Shown piece after piece: positions 50,304 through 61,687 of a stretch of 64,000 nucleotides of DNA (the stretch's first letter is position 1; the number at the start of each line of letters is the position of its first letter). The notes under the pieces were generated by a model, which saw only the letters and a program-made list of their open reading frames with translations, did not search any database and was not told where the DNA came from. Origin of the DNA: Sabellastarte sp. h YS-2021 (lineage: Eukaryota; Annelida; Polychaeta; Sabellida; Sabellidae). The position numbers were made by a program, and so were the translations under genes. The DNA is taken from assembly GCA_964017235.1 (NCBI GenBank), contig OZ024929.1:27711464-27775463 (forward strand). The letters are read 5' to 3'.

Positions 50304-51493
50304 CAGGGCCCATATTCATTAACATGGATCAATCTGAGCAAAAATCAGCTCAAGATCAGGGGCCGGTTTCACAAGGGGTCTCAAACTTAGGCTAAGTCGG
50401 GGACTTAAATCTGACTCTTTTGTCTTTGCCAAGTCCTGGACTTAAATGGATTTCACAAAGGGTGACTTAGCTTGTCATATAACCACGGTGGTTTTCTAGG
50501 TCATGTGACCCTTTATTTCTACTCATAATATTTTAGTGGTAACATATATCCCTTGTTTAGCTCATTTTATCTTTGAAAAAATGCTGTATTTTTAGTTGGG
50601 AAACCTTATAATCACACAGACATGTCCAAAGAATAATGTAGGGCAGTGTTCTATATATTTATTCTTTATTTTCAAGCATTTCAAATTTTGAAGTGAGAAA
50701 AATATATGGCGGCCATATTTAAGCCTTTGTTTACAAAAGTTAAGCCCACTCTTGGGTAGACTTAGCCAAAGCCTAGACTTAACAGCTTTGTGAAATCCTC
50801 CAAGCCTAAGATCACAGACTTAGCCTCATTTTAAGACAAAAGTCTTCAATTTAAGACTAAGTCTGGGCTAAGTCCTTTTGTCAAATCGACCCCAGATCAG
50901 GATCAAGGAATATGGCTCAGCTGATCTTTGGCTCAAGTCTGCCTTCACAAAGGAAGGATCAGCTGATCCAAACATTTGGAAAAATCTTGCATAGCAACGC
51001 ACAAGTTAATTACTTTTATGCATTGAAAACAGCCTTTTTATGCCTGAATTTCCACAAAATATACATTAACACAAATTTGGTTCATTATTTTTTGACAGGA
51101 GAATATTTAAAATATTTGCTATTTAATCCAAAAATTTAGGCTCCGTCCACTTTTGATCCAAAATAAAAAAACAAAAATCTAACCCATTTCATACATCAAT
51201 ATAAGCATACTTAAAATTGGAAACAAGTATTACAAACTTATTAATTAACAGTATAAAGACTGAATAATATTATTTTTATTATGTTTTCTATTTTAGTTAA
51301 TTATAAAGCTGCAAACTTTAATCTAAATCTTAATCCATCAACATGGGTGGATCAAAGTTAAGCCAAAAGTTGAGCCAAAAACCAGCTCAACTTCTTTGTG
51401 AATACCAACTTGATCCTGATCCATTTGTTAGCTTAACTTGATTCAAAAATCAGCTCAACTTGAGCTTGATCCCTTTTGTGAATATGGCCCCTG
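50304..51493 (+). mobile_element. Foldback element CAGGGCCCATATTCA family with a nested MITE
   Basis: The outer TIRs are CAGGGCCCATATTCATTAAC and TTGTGAATATGGCCCCTG. Arms are dense in GATCAAG/CAGCTCAA words. Inside its left arm sits another foldback at 50359-50893. Without it the outer element is ~650 bp. Confidence 0.8.
50359..50893 (+). mobile_element. 535-bp foldback MITE, GGGGCCGATTTCAC family, copy 3 (nested)
   Basis: Ends GGGGCCGGTTTCACAAGGGG / CTTTTGTCAAATCGACCCC. Flanked by AGATCA at 50353-50358 and 50894-50899, possibly a 6-bp duplication, though GATCA words are common in the host element. The centre has ATGGCGGCCATATTTAAG. Confidence 0.8.
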
Positions 51494-52837
51494 CATGCTA
51501 TTTACATGCCTCTTTTTAAAAGTCCTTATAACTCTTATTTCTTGACAGATTATTTTGGCCATCTTGGATCATCATTTAAGTCAATTTTGCACAGATTCAA
51601 CTGATCCGAAGGATCAAGATCTGGATCACCGAGGTCACACAGATCTGAAGTTGTGAAACATGCCTATTTCTAAAACAAGCCACCATGCATTGTACAAGTA
51701 TATCACGTCTGAAAGACTTTAAATAGGTGACAAACCATTGTTTTAAAAAAATTGCAATGTTATAATATATTTAATTTGCATGTTTCATGTGATATTTACT
51801 TGAATTTGAGTTGAAACTGACACATTGCGGAACTGGAACTTTTTGCAGTAGGCTAGTGTAGTGGCACATGAAAAAGGCCATCAAGTATAAGTAACCGTTA
51901 TCAGTAGACATTTGTCATTCCAATTTCAAACCTGCATTGTGTTATGAAAAAGTTATAGGTACTTGAAAAGCCCAAGGTTCAATAAATAGCCCTATTATTG
52001 CGAGAACACAAGGAGACTTACCATGTAATTGCAACTGCATATTCTAACCACAACTCATACAGCATTAGTTCATGATTTTAAGCTGAATCTAGGACAACAG
52101 TTAAATTATTTTACACTTTTTTATTCATTACACCTGATGTTTCAACATGGTTAAACTTGGTTGTAGTTAAGGGAATATTAATAATAACATAGATTTTCAC
52201 AAAATAATCTATGTTATAAATTAAAGCTAGTTTCTTGAGCTTTAGTATTTTTCAGTCAATGCAGTTCCTTAGTAACTCGTGCTAGAAAGTAACACTTGAA
52301 AGTTACTGCATGATAGAAATTGGTATTTTGAACTTTAAAATTTATTTGCATATTATATCACATGTAAATAAATTAAGCTAGTTCAACCAAAGCATATCTC
52401 TGACTTTCTCTGATTCTAAATTGATTATCCCACGAGACTCTGATATCAGTGTGAATCTTTAACCTCAACTTTATACTTGAGTTTAGTATTATCCACATTG
52501 TGTGACACAACAGGTGTATAATGTAACATCATAGCTAGCCTTGCTGGTTAAATCCCTTCAACAATATAGACCTCTGTGACTTTGTTATACTTAATTGCCC
52601 ACTTGTTGTGTTTTTATGTTGAGAGTTTATTTTGATGTTAGTATGGAATCTGAAACTTGGACTGAAACTTTTGGGATGTAATGGAAGGCAAATGAGCTAC
52701 CTCAGGTGCAAAGGTAGCAGACAAATATAATTTATTTGGAAAAAAATACATTAACTTGTTTTAGGCTCTTTAGTATTTTTGAGTTGTAGAACACACAATA
52801 CCAATCTAATTGCTTCAATAAAATACTGAAACCCAGT
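51494..52837. other. Mostly unique AT-rich sequence; half MITE at 51565-51668
   Basis: 51565-51668 matches the right half of the AGGCATATTCCAC family (GATCTGGATCACCGAGGTCA). No gene seen in the rest. Confidence 0.45.
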
Positions 52838-53209
52838 AGGCATATTTCACAACCATAATCTATTGAATCTAGATTCCTTGGATTAACAGATTTGCTTGTG
52901 AAGTGACTTGAATCTGAATTCGGATTCAGATTCATTTGATTACCCATAATTCTTTGCAAAAACATGGCAGCAAACTGTGGGACAAATAAAATAAATAAAT
53001 AGAGTTTGTTTCATTTCTGTATAAGAAATATATTTTATTATAAGAATTATGTAGTTTTTACGATATTTATAGTTGTTTATCTTAATTTTTTCACCATGGA
53101 TTCTGATCTATAGAGAAAAATGCATTTCACGAATTTAGCTAATCCAAAAAATCCAAATCTGAATCTGATTTGCACAGATTATGCAGATTCTTGTTTGTGA
53201 AATACACCT
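52838..53209 (+). mobile_element. 372-bp foldback MITE, AGGCATATTTCAC family
   Basis: Ends AGGCATATTTCACAACCATA / TTTGTGAAATACACCT. Arms have GAATCTGAATTCGGATTC-type words. Diverged relative of 45648-46071. Confidence 0.75.
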
Positions 53210-53745
53210 ACTGCATTATGAATCAAAAGGGCTATTCAAATGGAGTGGCCATCTACCAATTTGATCACTTATAAATTCATTTCATTTATAAATACCTTAA
53301 CTTAATAATATATACAACATGTCCAAATATACAAATAAAACATGGGACAAGATACGCAAAATGAAAAAAAAATACGTTTACCAAACAACATTTAATAAAG
53401 TATGTAGGTAAGAGAAAGACTAGAAAAAAATCTTACAAAACACATGACTAGAAATAAAGGTCAAAGACAAAAAAAAAATACATGATCAATATATAAATCA
53501 ATTCTATACAAAAAGAGTGCCAAATAAATTCATAACAAATGATTCGATTATACAGATAAGATAAAACAACAAACTGTTAAGCCAGACACAAATCATAAAT
53601 ACAATCAAATTAATAACAAACCAAAAATAAACAAAGAAAATAAAAATCTAGTTGTGTAATCTCATCTTACTGATATTAATATTGATACTGACCCATTTAG
53701 TCACCTCTTACGACATTGGAGGATACATTGGGCCTATTCTACTTC
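53210..53745. other. A-rich sequence, no gene seen
   Basis: Nothing recognisable. Confidence 0.35.
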
Positions 53746-54450
53746 CCTGGGCCGGTATTCATAAAACTTGCTGAGACCAAATTTTGTCTCAAGTCTCAAG
53801 TTTTGGTCTCAAATCTGAGACTGCTTTTGGTCTCAAACTTGTTAGCTATTCACAAAATAGTTGAGACCAAATTTAGTCTCAGATTTGGTCTCAAACTTAA
53901 GACTGGTATATAGTTGTCTCAAATATTTTGGTAAAAGTCTCAAGCATTATTTCACCTTAACTGAGATTCATGTTTTTACTTTTTATGGCTTAATGTAAAG
54001 TAGAAATAATTTACAACATATATAATACTTGGCCTAAACTTTTGTAACAACGGATAGCCCAAACTTTGGGCTCAAAAGTACCTTACTTTGAGACACTTTT
54101 CAACAGAGTTTTCTGACTGCATAGCAACAAAGAAATAGATCATGTGACATGAAAAATAAAAACACAGTTGACACAATTTTCTGTTTATTTTTTATTTTAA
54201 TAGACATTATAATTTTTGTTAGGAATTAAAACACACAAAAACTATTGATTTTTAAAAAAAATGTTGGATATATTTGCAAGTTTATGGTTTGTTTACATTG
54301 GAAAGACTTGAGACTGGTCTTAGCTTGGTCTCAGCTGAGAATCTGTTTGTGAATACAAAGTTGAGACTTGGTCTCAGCTGAGACCAAATCTCAAAGCTGA
54401 GACTATTTTTTGTCTCAGACTTAAGATCTCTTTATGAATACGGCCCCTGG
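53746..54450 (+). mobile_element. ~700-bp foldback element, GGGCCGGTATTCATAAA family
   Basis: The left end CTGGGCCGGTATTCATAAAA and the right end TTTATGAATACGGCCCCTGG are inverted. Arms consist of many TGAGACCAAA/TTTGGTCTCA words. Confidence 0.8.
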
Positions 54451-54474
54451 ACCCCCAAGGGGACGTCATTTTGA

Positions 54475-54640
54475 TTATTTATTTATTGGTGTGTATTGTA
54501 GCTTTCAACACATTGTATACGTTATATCATGAGGGTTAGTTTTATCGACATAGGTAAGCAGTACATATAGTTGGTCAAGGTTCTGTACTGTAAACTTCTG
54601 ACCATCTGCAAGCAACTACCAACTTTCCCCACATAAGGTC
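54475..54640 (-). mobile_element. Degenerate tRNA-SINE fragment
   Basis: ATTTATTTATTGGTGTGTAT, CAGTACATATAGTTGGTCAA and GGTTCTGTACTGTAAACT match the SINE at 25304-25535 in the same orientation; the tRNA-like head is missing. Confidence 0.65.
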
Positions 54641-55199
54641 TATGAGAACACTGAATCTGATTATGCCTTAAAGCTTTTCTCAATAGCCATATTACTTATT
54701 TATATGGATATATTTAATTTTCTCTAAATATTTCGTTTTGACAAACTGGAGCGGAAACCGGAAACTTGCCCGTGTTTTGGTTTTTGACGTGGAAAAGTAA
54801 ATAAAAAAAAATTTAAAAATATACTAATAGAATGAATTTTCTATAATTTGAAGGTGTGATTTGTACAATTATTGAACGCATAAACTAAATTTGGACATTT
54901 TAGCAAGTATCCCATACAGTAACTTCGGTGGTTTCGATCACATGACAGATCACCGAATTAGAGAGGCCTTATAGCATGTTCCGATGTAACTTCGACGCAA
55001 TAACGATACATTTTATTACATGTTTGGACCGCATTTTCGTGAGTTTTCTTAGAAACGTTGTCAAAAATTACATAAAAAATAAACAATTATCGTCCAAAAT
55101 ATATCTGCAGTCAATTTAAAAACCCTTGGAAACATTCCAAAAAGGACGATACAGTATGCATATTACGTCGAAGTTATAAATGCCTGGAAGTGATACTAC
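54641..55199. other. AT-rich sequence, no gene seen
   Basis: A short inverted pair (GTAACTTCGACGCAATA near 54988, TATTACGTCGAAGTTA near 55161) brackets ~150 bp and may be a small foldback element. Confidence 0.4.
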
Positions 55200-55271
55200 T
55201 ATACACGGGTGTCATTAATGTGAGATGGCATTAATGTTAGACAAGTTGTAATTGTCTGAGTTTAGTGCACT

Positions 55272-55490
55272 AGTGGTGGTGGACCAATTCACGCCCGTGT
55301 ACCTATTCACGCCCACCCCTAAATTTATCCAAAACAATCACAGTTAAACAATAGATTACAAATGTATATGATCAATTTGATGATTATCTATGATGTGGTA
55401 AACATCTTCTCTATGAAAACTTACAAATCTTCAAGAAAATTGAGGGTGGGCCTGAATTGGTACCCGGGCGTGAATTGGTCCACCACCACT
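55272..55490 (+). mobile_element. 219-bp MITE (AGTGGTGGTGG family), short copy
   Basis: Inverted ends AGTGGTGGTGGACCAATTCA / TGAATTGGTCCACCACCACT. The interior matches the right interior of 43684-45170, so it is a deletion derivative of that family. Confidence 0.85.
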
Positions 55491-55506
55491 ACGTAATTAC
55501 CGTAAA

Positions 55507-56112
55507 TTATTAAGAATGAAGTGGCTGGAGTATGGTAAAACACTGCACTCGAGAAGAAATTCTACAGTACGGTAGCATTCATTTGCCGTATTCCAGTAAA
55601 TAAACTAGAGTGCGGTTCATGCTGGTATCCTAATAATCTCACTGAGTGAAGGAAATATGAGACCACGACAGGTTTTAGACACAGAAAATTAAAGAAACCA
55701 GTCAATTTATCGTCTGCAAACGTGATTAATTTAATTAACCAATGAAAACAATTGTTGCTGAAACCTCACTCGAGACAAATAATTGTAGAAATAACACACG
55801 ACTAGCGTGGAGTTATGCAGGGTTTTACAACAAATTCTAACATGACATTTAATTTTTCACATTTATTTCTTGTCTTCTTACTGTTTTTATGAAGATTTGT
55901 AGTGCATACTTAGGTTAATATGGGTAATTCTAGCCATATTTTACAAATGGGAGACATTCGTCTTCAAACATGATTAATTCAATTAACCAATGAAATCTGT
56001 TGTTACTGAAACCGCACTCGAGATAAAGTTCTGGAGTGCGGCAATCCGTACTGCAGCATATTTTCTAGAGAACAGTTTTACCGTACCGCAGCCACGCCCT
56101 ATTAAGAAATAC
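55507..56112 (+). mobile_element. ~600-bp foldback element
   Basis: The ends TATTAAGAATGAAGTGGCTG and GCAGCCACGCCCTATTAAG are inverted with TACGGTAA and CGCACTCGAGA words. Two internal direct segments (GATTAATT(T/C)AATTAACCAATG) lie ~250 bp apart. Confidence 0.6.
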
Positions 56113-56560
56113 AATAAGTGAACACTCGTTTATATGTATCACATAAAATGGGTTTAGCTACCTGTTTTATCACTGTCTAACATTAATGACGTCTAACTTA
56201 AATGATACCTGTGTACCATTTTGCTATTTTTTCACCTTAAACGGAAAAAAACAAACTTTAAACTTTTGATGCAGGTGATAAACTTGGGTAGTACTAGGCC
56301 ACGAACATGGGTAGCTGAGCAGTATCCTTCACGAACCAGAATCCAGTCAATTCCACTTTCCAGTCTAAATGGTTTTAACATTACACTTATGCAAGATTTT
56401 GCGCAAAAATATTAACAGTTGCTATATATTCTTAAAATAGAAGTGTTTCTGGTTACAAACACGCTTTTGTGGGACAAGAAAAGTGCGCTAAAATGTTTCA
56501 AATGTTATAGCTAAAAAATACTGCACGCTTTTAGTAATAGACTGGAAATAGGTACAACAA

Positions 56561-57700
56561 TCATATATATAAAACTGCACAAATATTAAATACGCAGTGG
56601 CTATTATGACGACGATTGTCGGCAAAATAAACTGTCGTCCGTCGGTAGAATAATATACAGGCTATTTTGACGACTACTTCATCTGGCTCTTCATCTGTCT
56701 GAGGTAGCTCCTGAGGTTCTTTATCTGGCTCTTCATCTGGCTCTTCAGGGAGTAGCTCTGTCATGAAATCTTTGTCTTCTTTCCATAGTGTGACAATCTC
56801 CTGGAGTTGTTGCTTCCTAGCTATGTATTTCTGTGTACCTGATCTGGAGAGAAGTAAGTTTATCTGCTGGGTTATAAGAATTATGTCATTGTACTTGTGT
56901 CGCTCTGTTAGTGGGGCTCTTCTTGGGGTGGCCTGGGATACACAAGAGGGTCTTCTTGGGGTGGTCGGTTTGCGGGTGCAGTAATAATCCATCAACCAGC
57001 GTTCATTAACAACTTCAGGACAAAAAAGAATGACATCACTGTATCTCCTGAGTGCAAAGATATGTTTGCAGGGCAATGACATACTTGTAAAAAATGGACA
57101 TTCACAACTTTCATTGGATACTTGTCTAACCCCACTCCTGGATTGTACAGAGTTCCCATTGATGACTGTGAGATGATCTGTGGCATTGTATTCTTTCTTG
57201 ACCAAGTTAAAGGCAAAAGGTGTCAATATCTTCCTAAAGTTTTCCTCATCATCTGTAGCCTCTGGAGCAGTGCTGAGCCTGGTGGTTGCCTGGATAAGTC
57301 GATGTATTCTTTCAATCCTCAATGTTGAAATAACAGTCATCAGTCCTGAGATTAAGTCCTACATTGTTCCACGCCTTGTCACACATGATTTAAGTTTTGA
57401 GAAGAAAATTGAGAAGAAATTTTCCAGTCTATTGTTGGTCCTAGTGCAAAGATTCATCAGATCTCTCTGCTAAAGGACCTGAGCACATGAAATAAACAGA
57501 TCTGGAGGTAAATCTGTGGCAACTCCGTTTTAAAAACTGTCCTTTATGCCATGTCTTTATCAGAAACTACAAGTCTCACTTTTTCCCAGGCTGGATTTCT
57601 AGTTTTGAACATCTGGCGGAGGGAAGATTCATCTTCATTCTTGGTGTGGCTTCAGAACAGTCACTGAGGGATCGGAAAACAATCGTTTTCAGAACCGCCA
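56561..57700 (-). pseudogene. SWIM zinc-finger / MULE-type transposase remnant
   Basis: The C-terminal part is open on the minus strand (57340-56561, 259 codons). It contains RIERIHRLIQATTRLS, then the SWIM finger CECPFFTSMSLPCKHIF (C-x-C-x11-C-x-H), RRYSDVILFCPEVVNERW, and a Glu/Pro-rich repeat (EEPDEEPDKEPQE). Upstream, fragments such as WEKVRLVVSDKDMA, LQICLFHVL and RTNNRLENFFS occur in different frames with stops. They resemble the DDE region of MULE-like transposases and ZSWIM1/3 proteins. Frame breaks make it a pseudogene; a domesticated ZSWIM gene is less likely. Confidence 0.75.
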
Positions 57701-57970
57701 ATGGAAACAGTTATGTGAAATAATATATGAATTTGGAATTTAGTTGTCATTGGCAATGCTCATGAATTTCCCTAAAATATGCATATTTTATCCCCTAAAA
57801 GTCTTTTGTAAAAGACAGAAAAATTTTAACATTTATTTAAAAAAAAGTAGTAAAACACCATATATTATAATTATCGATCTTTGTTTTAATCTATTTTCAC
57901 CGACAGCAAGCTTTAATTCAACAGCCAATATAAGTACATGTATGTAGGTTATAAAAAACATAAAATATTT
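57701..57970. other. AT-rich sequence, no gene seen
   Basis: Nothing recognisable. Confidence 0.35.
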
Positions 57971-60050
57971 ATATCCCCAGACGAAAGTCGGGGATATGTT
58001 GGATTCAGGTCCGCCGCCGCCGCCGCTGTAGAAATTTCCTTGTGGACGCGATAACTCAAAAACAAATTAATTTTTTTTTTTCAAACTTGGTACACATGTT
58101 AAGGGTGCCCAAAGGAAGATCCCTATTTTAAGGTGACCTTAAACTCCCAGTAAAAAAGAACTTATGGCCACCTTAAGGTCAGAAATTGCACTTTTGGCCA
58201 CTTAGAGCCCTGTAGGTCACAAACTATGATGCTCAGCTGGCTGAAATTTTACCTGACAACACATTAATATGTTCTTAGTACATGTGCCGAAAATCACGAC
58301 TTTAAGTTGAGGAGAAAATTGTGTTTGAGGCCCATAAATACCCCCACTTAGGGATTTTTTGCTATACTTTTCACATATTTTGCCCTATAATTTGGAAGTG
58401 GTAATTCTGATGAGTCTCAAACTGTGCTAGGTATAACTTTGATATGTAATCCTTGTCTGTAGAAAATTTTAGGGCCGTAGGTGTACCCAAAGGGGTCGAC
58501 TTAAGGTCTCAAAAGTGCCCACAGAGACCCAATTTATGCACTTTTTGCCACTTTCAAGCACTGTAGCTTTCAAGCTATGTCTCTCATCTAAGTTAAATAT
58601 CATCTGGGAATATATCTATGTGTTTTCTTATATGTGCCCCAACATTTAGGCCTTTAATAGACAGTTAACCTGTGTATCAGGACCATAAACACCCACCCGA
58701 GTGACCCTTATAAGACATTTTTCACATCTTTTTCCCTGTAACTTGGAAATGGTAAGTCTGAGAAGTTTCAAACTGTATTAGATATATATTCTGTGTGTAA
58801 TCTTAGTATGTAACAGATTTTAAGTCTGAAGCTTTAATTTTGAAGGTCAAATTGAGGTCTCTAAAAGGCTCCCAAAGACCCAATATTTGGACTTTTTGCT
58901 ACTTTTAAGCGCTGTGACTGTCAAACTGTGACTGATAGAGCTCAAATCCTATCTGGGAAGATATTAGTATGTTATTTTTATATGTGCCAAGAATTAAGGC
59001 TTTAAGAAGACATTTAACCTGTGTATGAGGACCATAAATCCCCACCCGAGTGACCATTTTTAGACATTTTTCACATATTTTTCCCTGTAACTTGGAAATG
59101 GTAAGTCTAAGAAGTTTCAAACTGTATTAGATGTATATTCTATGTGTAATCTTAGTATGTGACAAATTTTAAGTCTGAAGCTTTAATTTGAAGGCCACAT
59201 TTAGGTCTCTAGAAGGCCCCATAAAGACCCAGTATTTGGACTTTTTGCCAATTTTAAGGCCTGTGACTGTTAAACTATGTGACTGATAGAGCTGAAATCT
59301 CATCTGGGAATACATTATTATGTTCTTTTTACATGTGCCAAAAATCAAGGCTTCAAGTAGACATTTAACCTGTGTATGAGGACCTTAAACACCCACCTGA
59401 GTGACCCTTTTAAGACATTTTTCACATATTTTGCTCTGTAACTTGGAAATGGTAAGTCTGGGGAGTTTCAAACTTTATTAGATACATATTCTATGTGTAA
59501 TCTTAGTATGTAACAAATTTTAAGTCTGAAGCTTTAATTTGAAAGCCACATCGAGATCTCTAAAAGGCCCACAGAGACCCAATATTTGGACTTTTTACCA
59601 CCTTTAAGCCCTGTGACTGTTAAACTATGTTATTGATGGAGTTGAAATCCCATCTGGGAATGCATTATTATGTCCTTTTTACATATGCCGAAAATCAAGG
59701 TTTTTAGTAGACATTTAACCTGTGTATGAGGGCCATAGACACTCGCCCAAGTGCCTTTTTTGACATTTTTTCCGTATTTTGCCCTGTTATTTGGAAATCC
59801 TTAGTGTGACAAGTCTTAAACTGTATTATATATAATTTTTGTTTGTTATGTATGTCCCCCAAAAAGTTTCAGATCTGTAGTTTAATTGCTAAGGTCTCTT
59901 TAACAATTGTAAAATGCCCACAGAAAGCCAATTTATGGACATTATGCCACTTTAAAGCCCAGTAACTGTCAAACTATGTGGGTTATAGAGCTGAAATCTT
60001 TGAATTTTTAAAAGGAAATGCCTGTCTATTTAAATTTTGAATATTAATAA
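57971..60050 (-). repeat. 350-bp tandem array (~5 copies) with terminal hairpin, minus orientation
   Basis: CTTGGAAATGGTAAGTCTG recurs at 58390, 58741, 59090, 59441 and 59789 (348-351 bp steps) with CATTTAACCTGTGTATGAGG and AAGTCTGAAGCTTTAATTT. At the low-coordinate end lies a GC-rich CCGCCGCCGCCGCCGCTG tract (58011-58028) and a hairpin at 57971-57997 (ATATCCCC-GAC / GTC-GGGGATAT, one bulged A, GAAA loop). Read on the minus strand this is array, GC tract, hairpin, TAAAT, the same order as the other families. Confidence 0.88.
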
Positions 60051-60780
60051 TGTTATGGCTATCTTAGTCTTTTAAGAACTTATTTTTGTGTGTTATACCT
60101 CTGCTTGCTGAGTTTTTAACTTTTTAAAATGAAACTGGTTAAACATATTCAAGTAGACAAAATGGACACTTTAAGTGAGCTTTAAGTCCCAATATTAATG
60201 AAATTATATCCTTATGTAGTAAAACTAGGGGATTTTAAACCCTCAACTAGCCCAGTTTTATTCAACTTGCCTCAGTTAATTTTGACACAGCTCCTACAGT
60301 TATGAACTCATTTCAGTTGATAATCACATACTTAAAATTCTCAATTCTTTTTGTATTTGAGTACCACCTTTATATAGATTGTTTGTTTACCATTTATGCT
60401 GTAGCACTCCATCTCTTTGTAGTCCCAACCCACATCCCCCACTCGGATTCCCCCCACCCACCACTGGGACCTCCAGCTATATTGAGTGACACTAAATAAA
60501 CAAAGGTATTTAATGATATCAGATGAGAAACAAAGAACTCAATGGGGTTGCAGATCTTGTGTAATAGTGAGAGAGGTGTGGAGAAGGGGAGAGGGGTGGG
60601 GGTGGGAGGTGGTGGGCTTCATTACATATAACACAAAGGGGAGTCAGAACTGAGATTGTGTCACATATTTAGGTTGCATATATATGGACCACATATATAG
60701 GTATAGAGGAAATGAATAACTGAAAACAATTTGCAAATTCTAAAAATAATATAATAAAATAATAATATAAATAATTTTTT
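60051..60780. other. Unclassified; G-rich low-complexity stretch
   Basis: 60545-60620 is purine/G-rich (GGGGAGAGGGGTGGGGGTGG). No gene seen. Confidence 0.35.
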
Positions 60781-60784
60781 TTAA

Positions 60785-61020
60785 AATAATATTTTATTTG
60801 TGAACAAATATAGAAACAGATATGCGCTTTTGGGATTATGAATTTTAGAATGGACATTCAATCATCAATCATTTAAATACTTTGAAGGAAGATTGAAAAG
60901 TATGATGAGTTGAGTTAAAAATAATATTTTATTTGTCAACAAATATAGAAACAGATATGCTCTTTTGGGATTATTATTTTAGAATGGACATTCAATCATC
61001 AATCATTTAAATACTTTGAA
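60785..61020 (+). repeat. 135-bp tandem duplication
   Basis: 60791 and 60926 start near-identical copies (ATTTTATTTGT(G/C)AACAAAT, then ACATTCAATCATCAATCATT). Confidence 0.8.
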
Positions 61021-61250
61021 AATAGGTTTAGAGTTATCATTGCAGGAAGATTGAAATATAATTTTAGTTATGTATTCGGCGTCTGGGGATACACCATCTT
61101 CCTTGGGAAGATATAAACAGAGTAGATTGATGTGCTGAAGTTCATATAATAATGGGTAATTATGTTTTAAAAAATTCCCGATCAAAACCTGTGGCGTGAG
61201 TGATGACTTGTCTGGGGATGTGTTGGCGCCGAGTTTGCCCAATCTAGTTT
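61003..61250 (-). CDS. Hypothetical open segment, possible exon
   Basis: Minus-strand frame of ~80 codons (SSLTPQVLIGNFLKHNYPLL, NLLCLYLPKEDGVSPDAEYI, then IFQSSCNDNSKPIF). Protein-like composition; candidate acceptors occur just upstream (ACGCCACAG). Its end falls in the 135-bp duplication. No family recognised. Confidence 0.25.
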
Positions 61251-61687
61251 AAATACTGATGTGACGGTTTTGAAACCAACAGAATTATGACCCGTCCTTG
61301 CCGGTTCTGAAGACACTCTGTAAATAAAATGAAGCTACATATATGACACCTTATTTCTCCCCACATGTATTCTACCAAATATTTAAATTTAATGGTACCA
61401 TTTTATCATAAGCCATAAAAATAAAGTCAGTGGTGTCGCATTGTATAATTATTTAAAACGCAGATACAGCTTCAGTGCAAGTGATGGTTCTCAATACTAG
61501 ACACAAAAATGATATAAATGGAGTACCAGTCTTTATAGTAAATTATAGTAGTACAATTGGCCTTTCCCTTATATATTCCCATGAAATCATGGTTTTCCTG
61601 GCATAACAACTGGAAATAACAACCTTAAAATGCTGTCAAAAAAAAAAGAAAAAAATATACCAACTTCAATCAATATTATGTGAAAAC
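61251..61687. other. AT-rich sequence, no gene seen
   Basis: Nothing recognisable. Confidence 0.35.

Larger units (their letters stand above)
55200..56216 (+). mobile_element. TIR element enclosing two smaller TIR elements
   Basis: ACACGGGTGTCATTAATG and GGCATTAATGTTAGACA at the left are inverted at 56168-56216 (about 80% over ~46 bp). Nested inside are 55272-55490 and 55507-56112. Confidence 0.65.
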
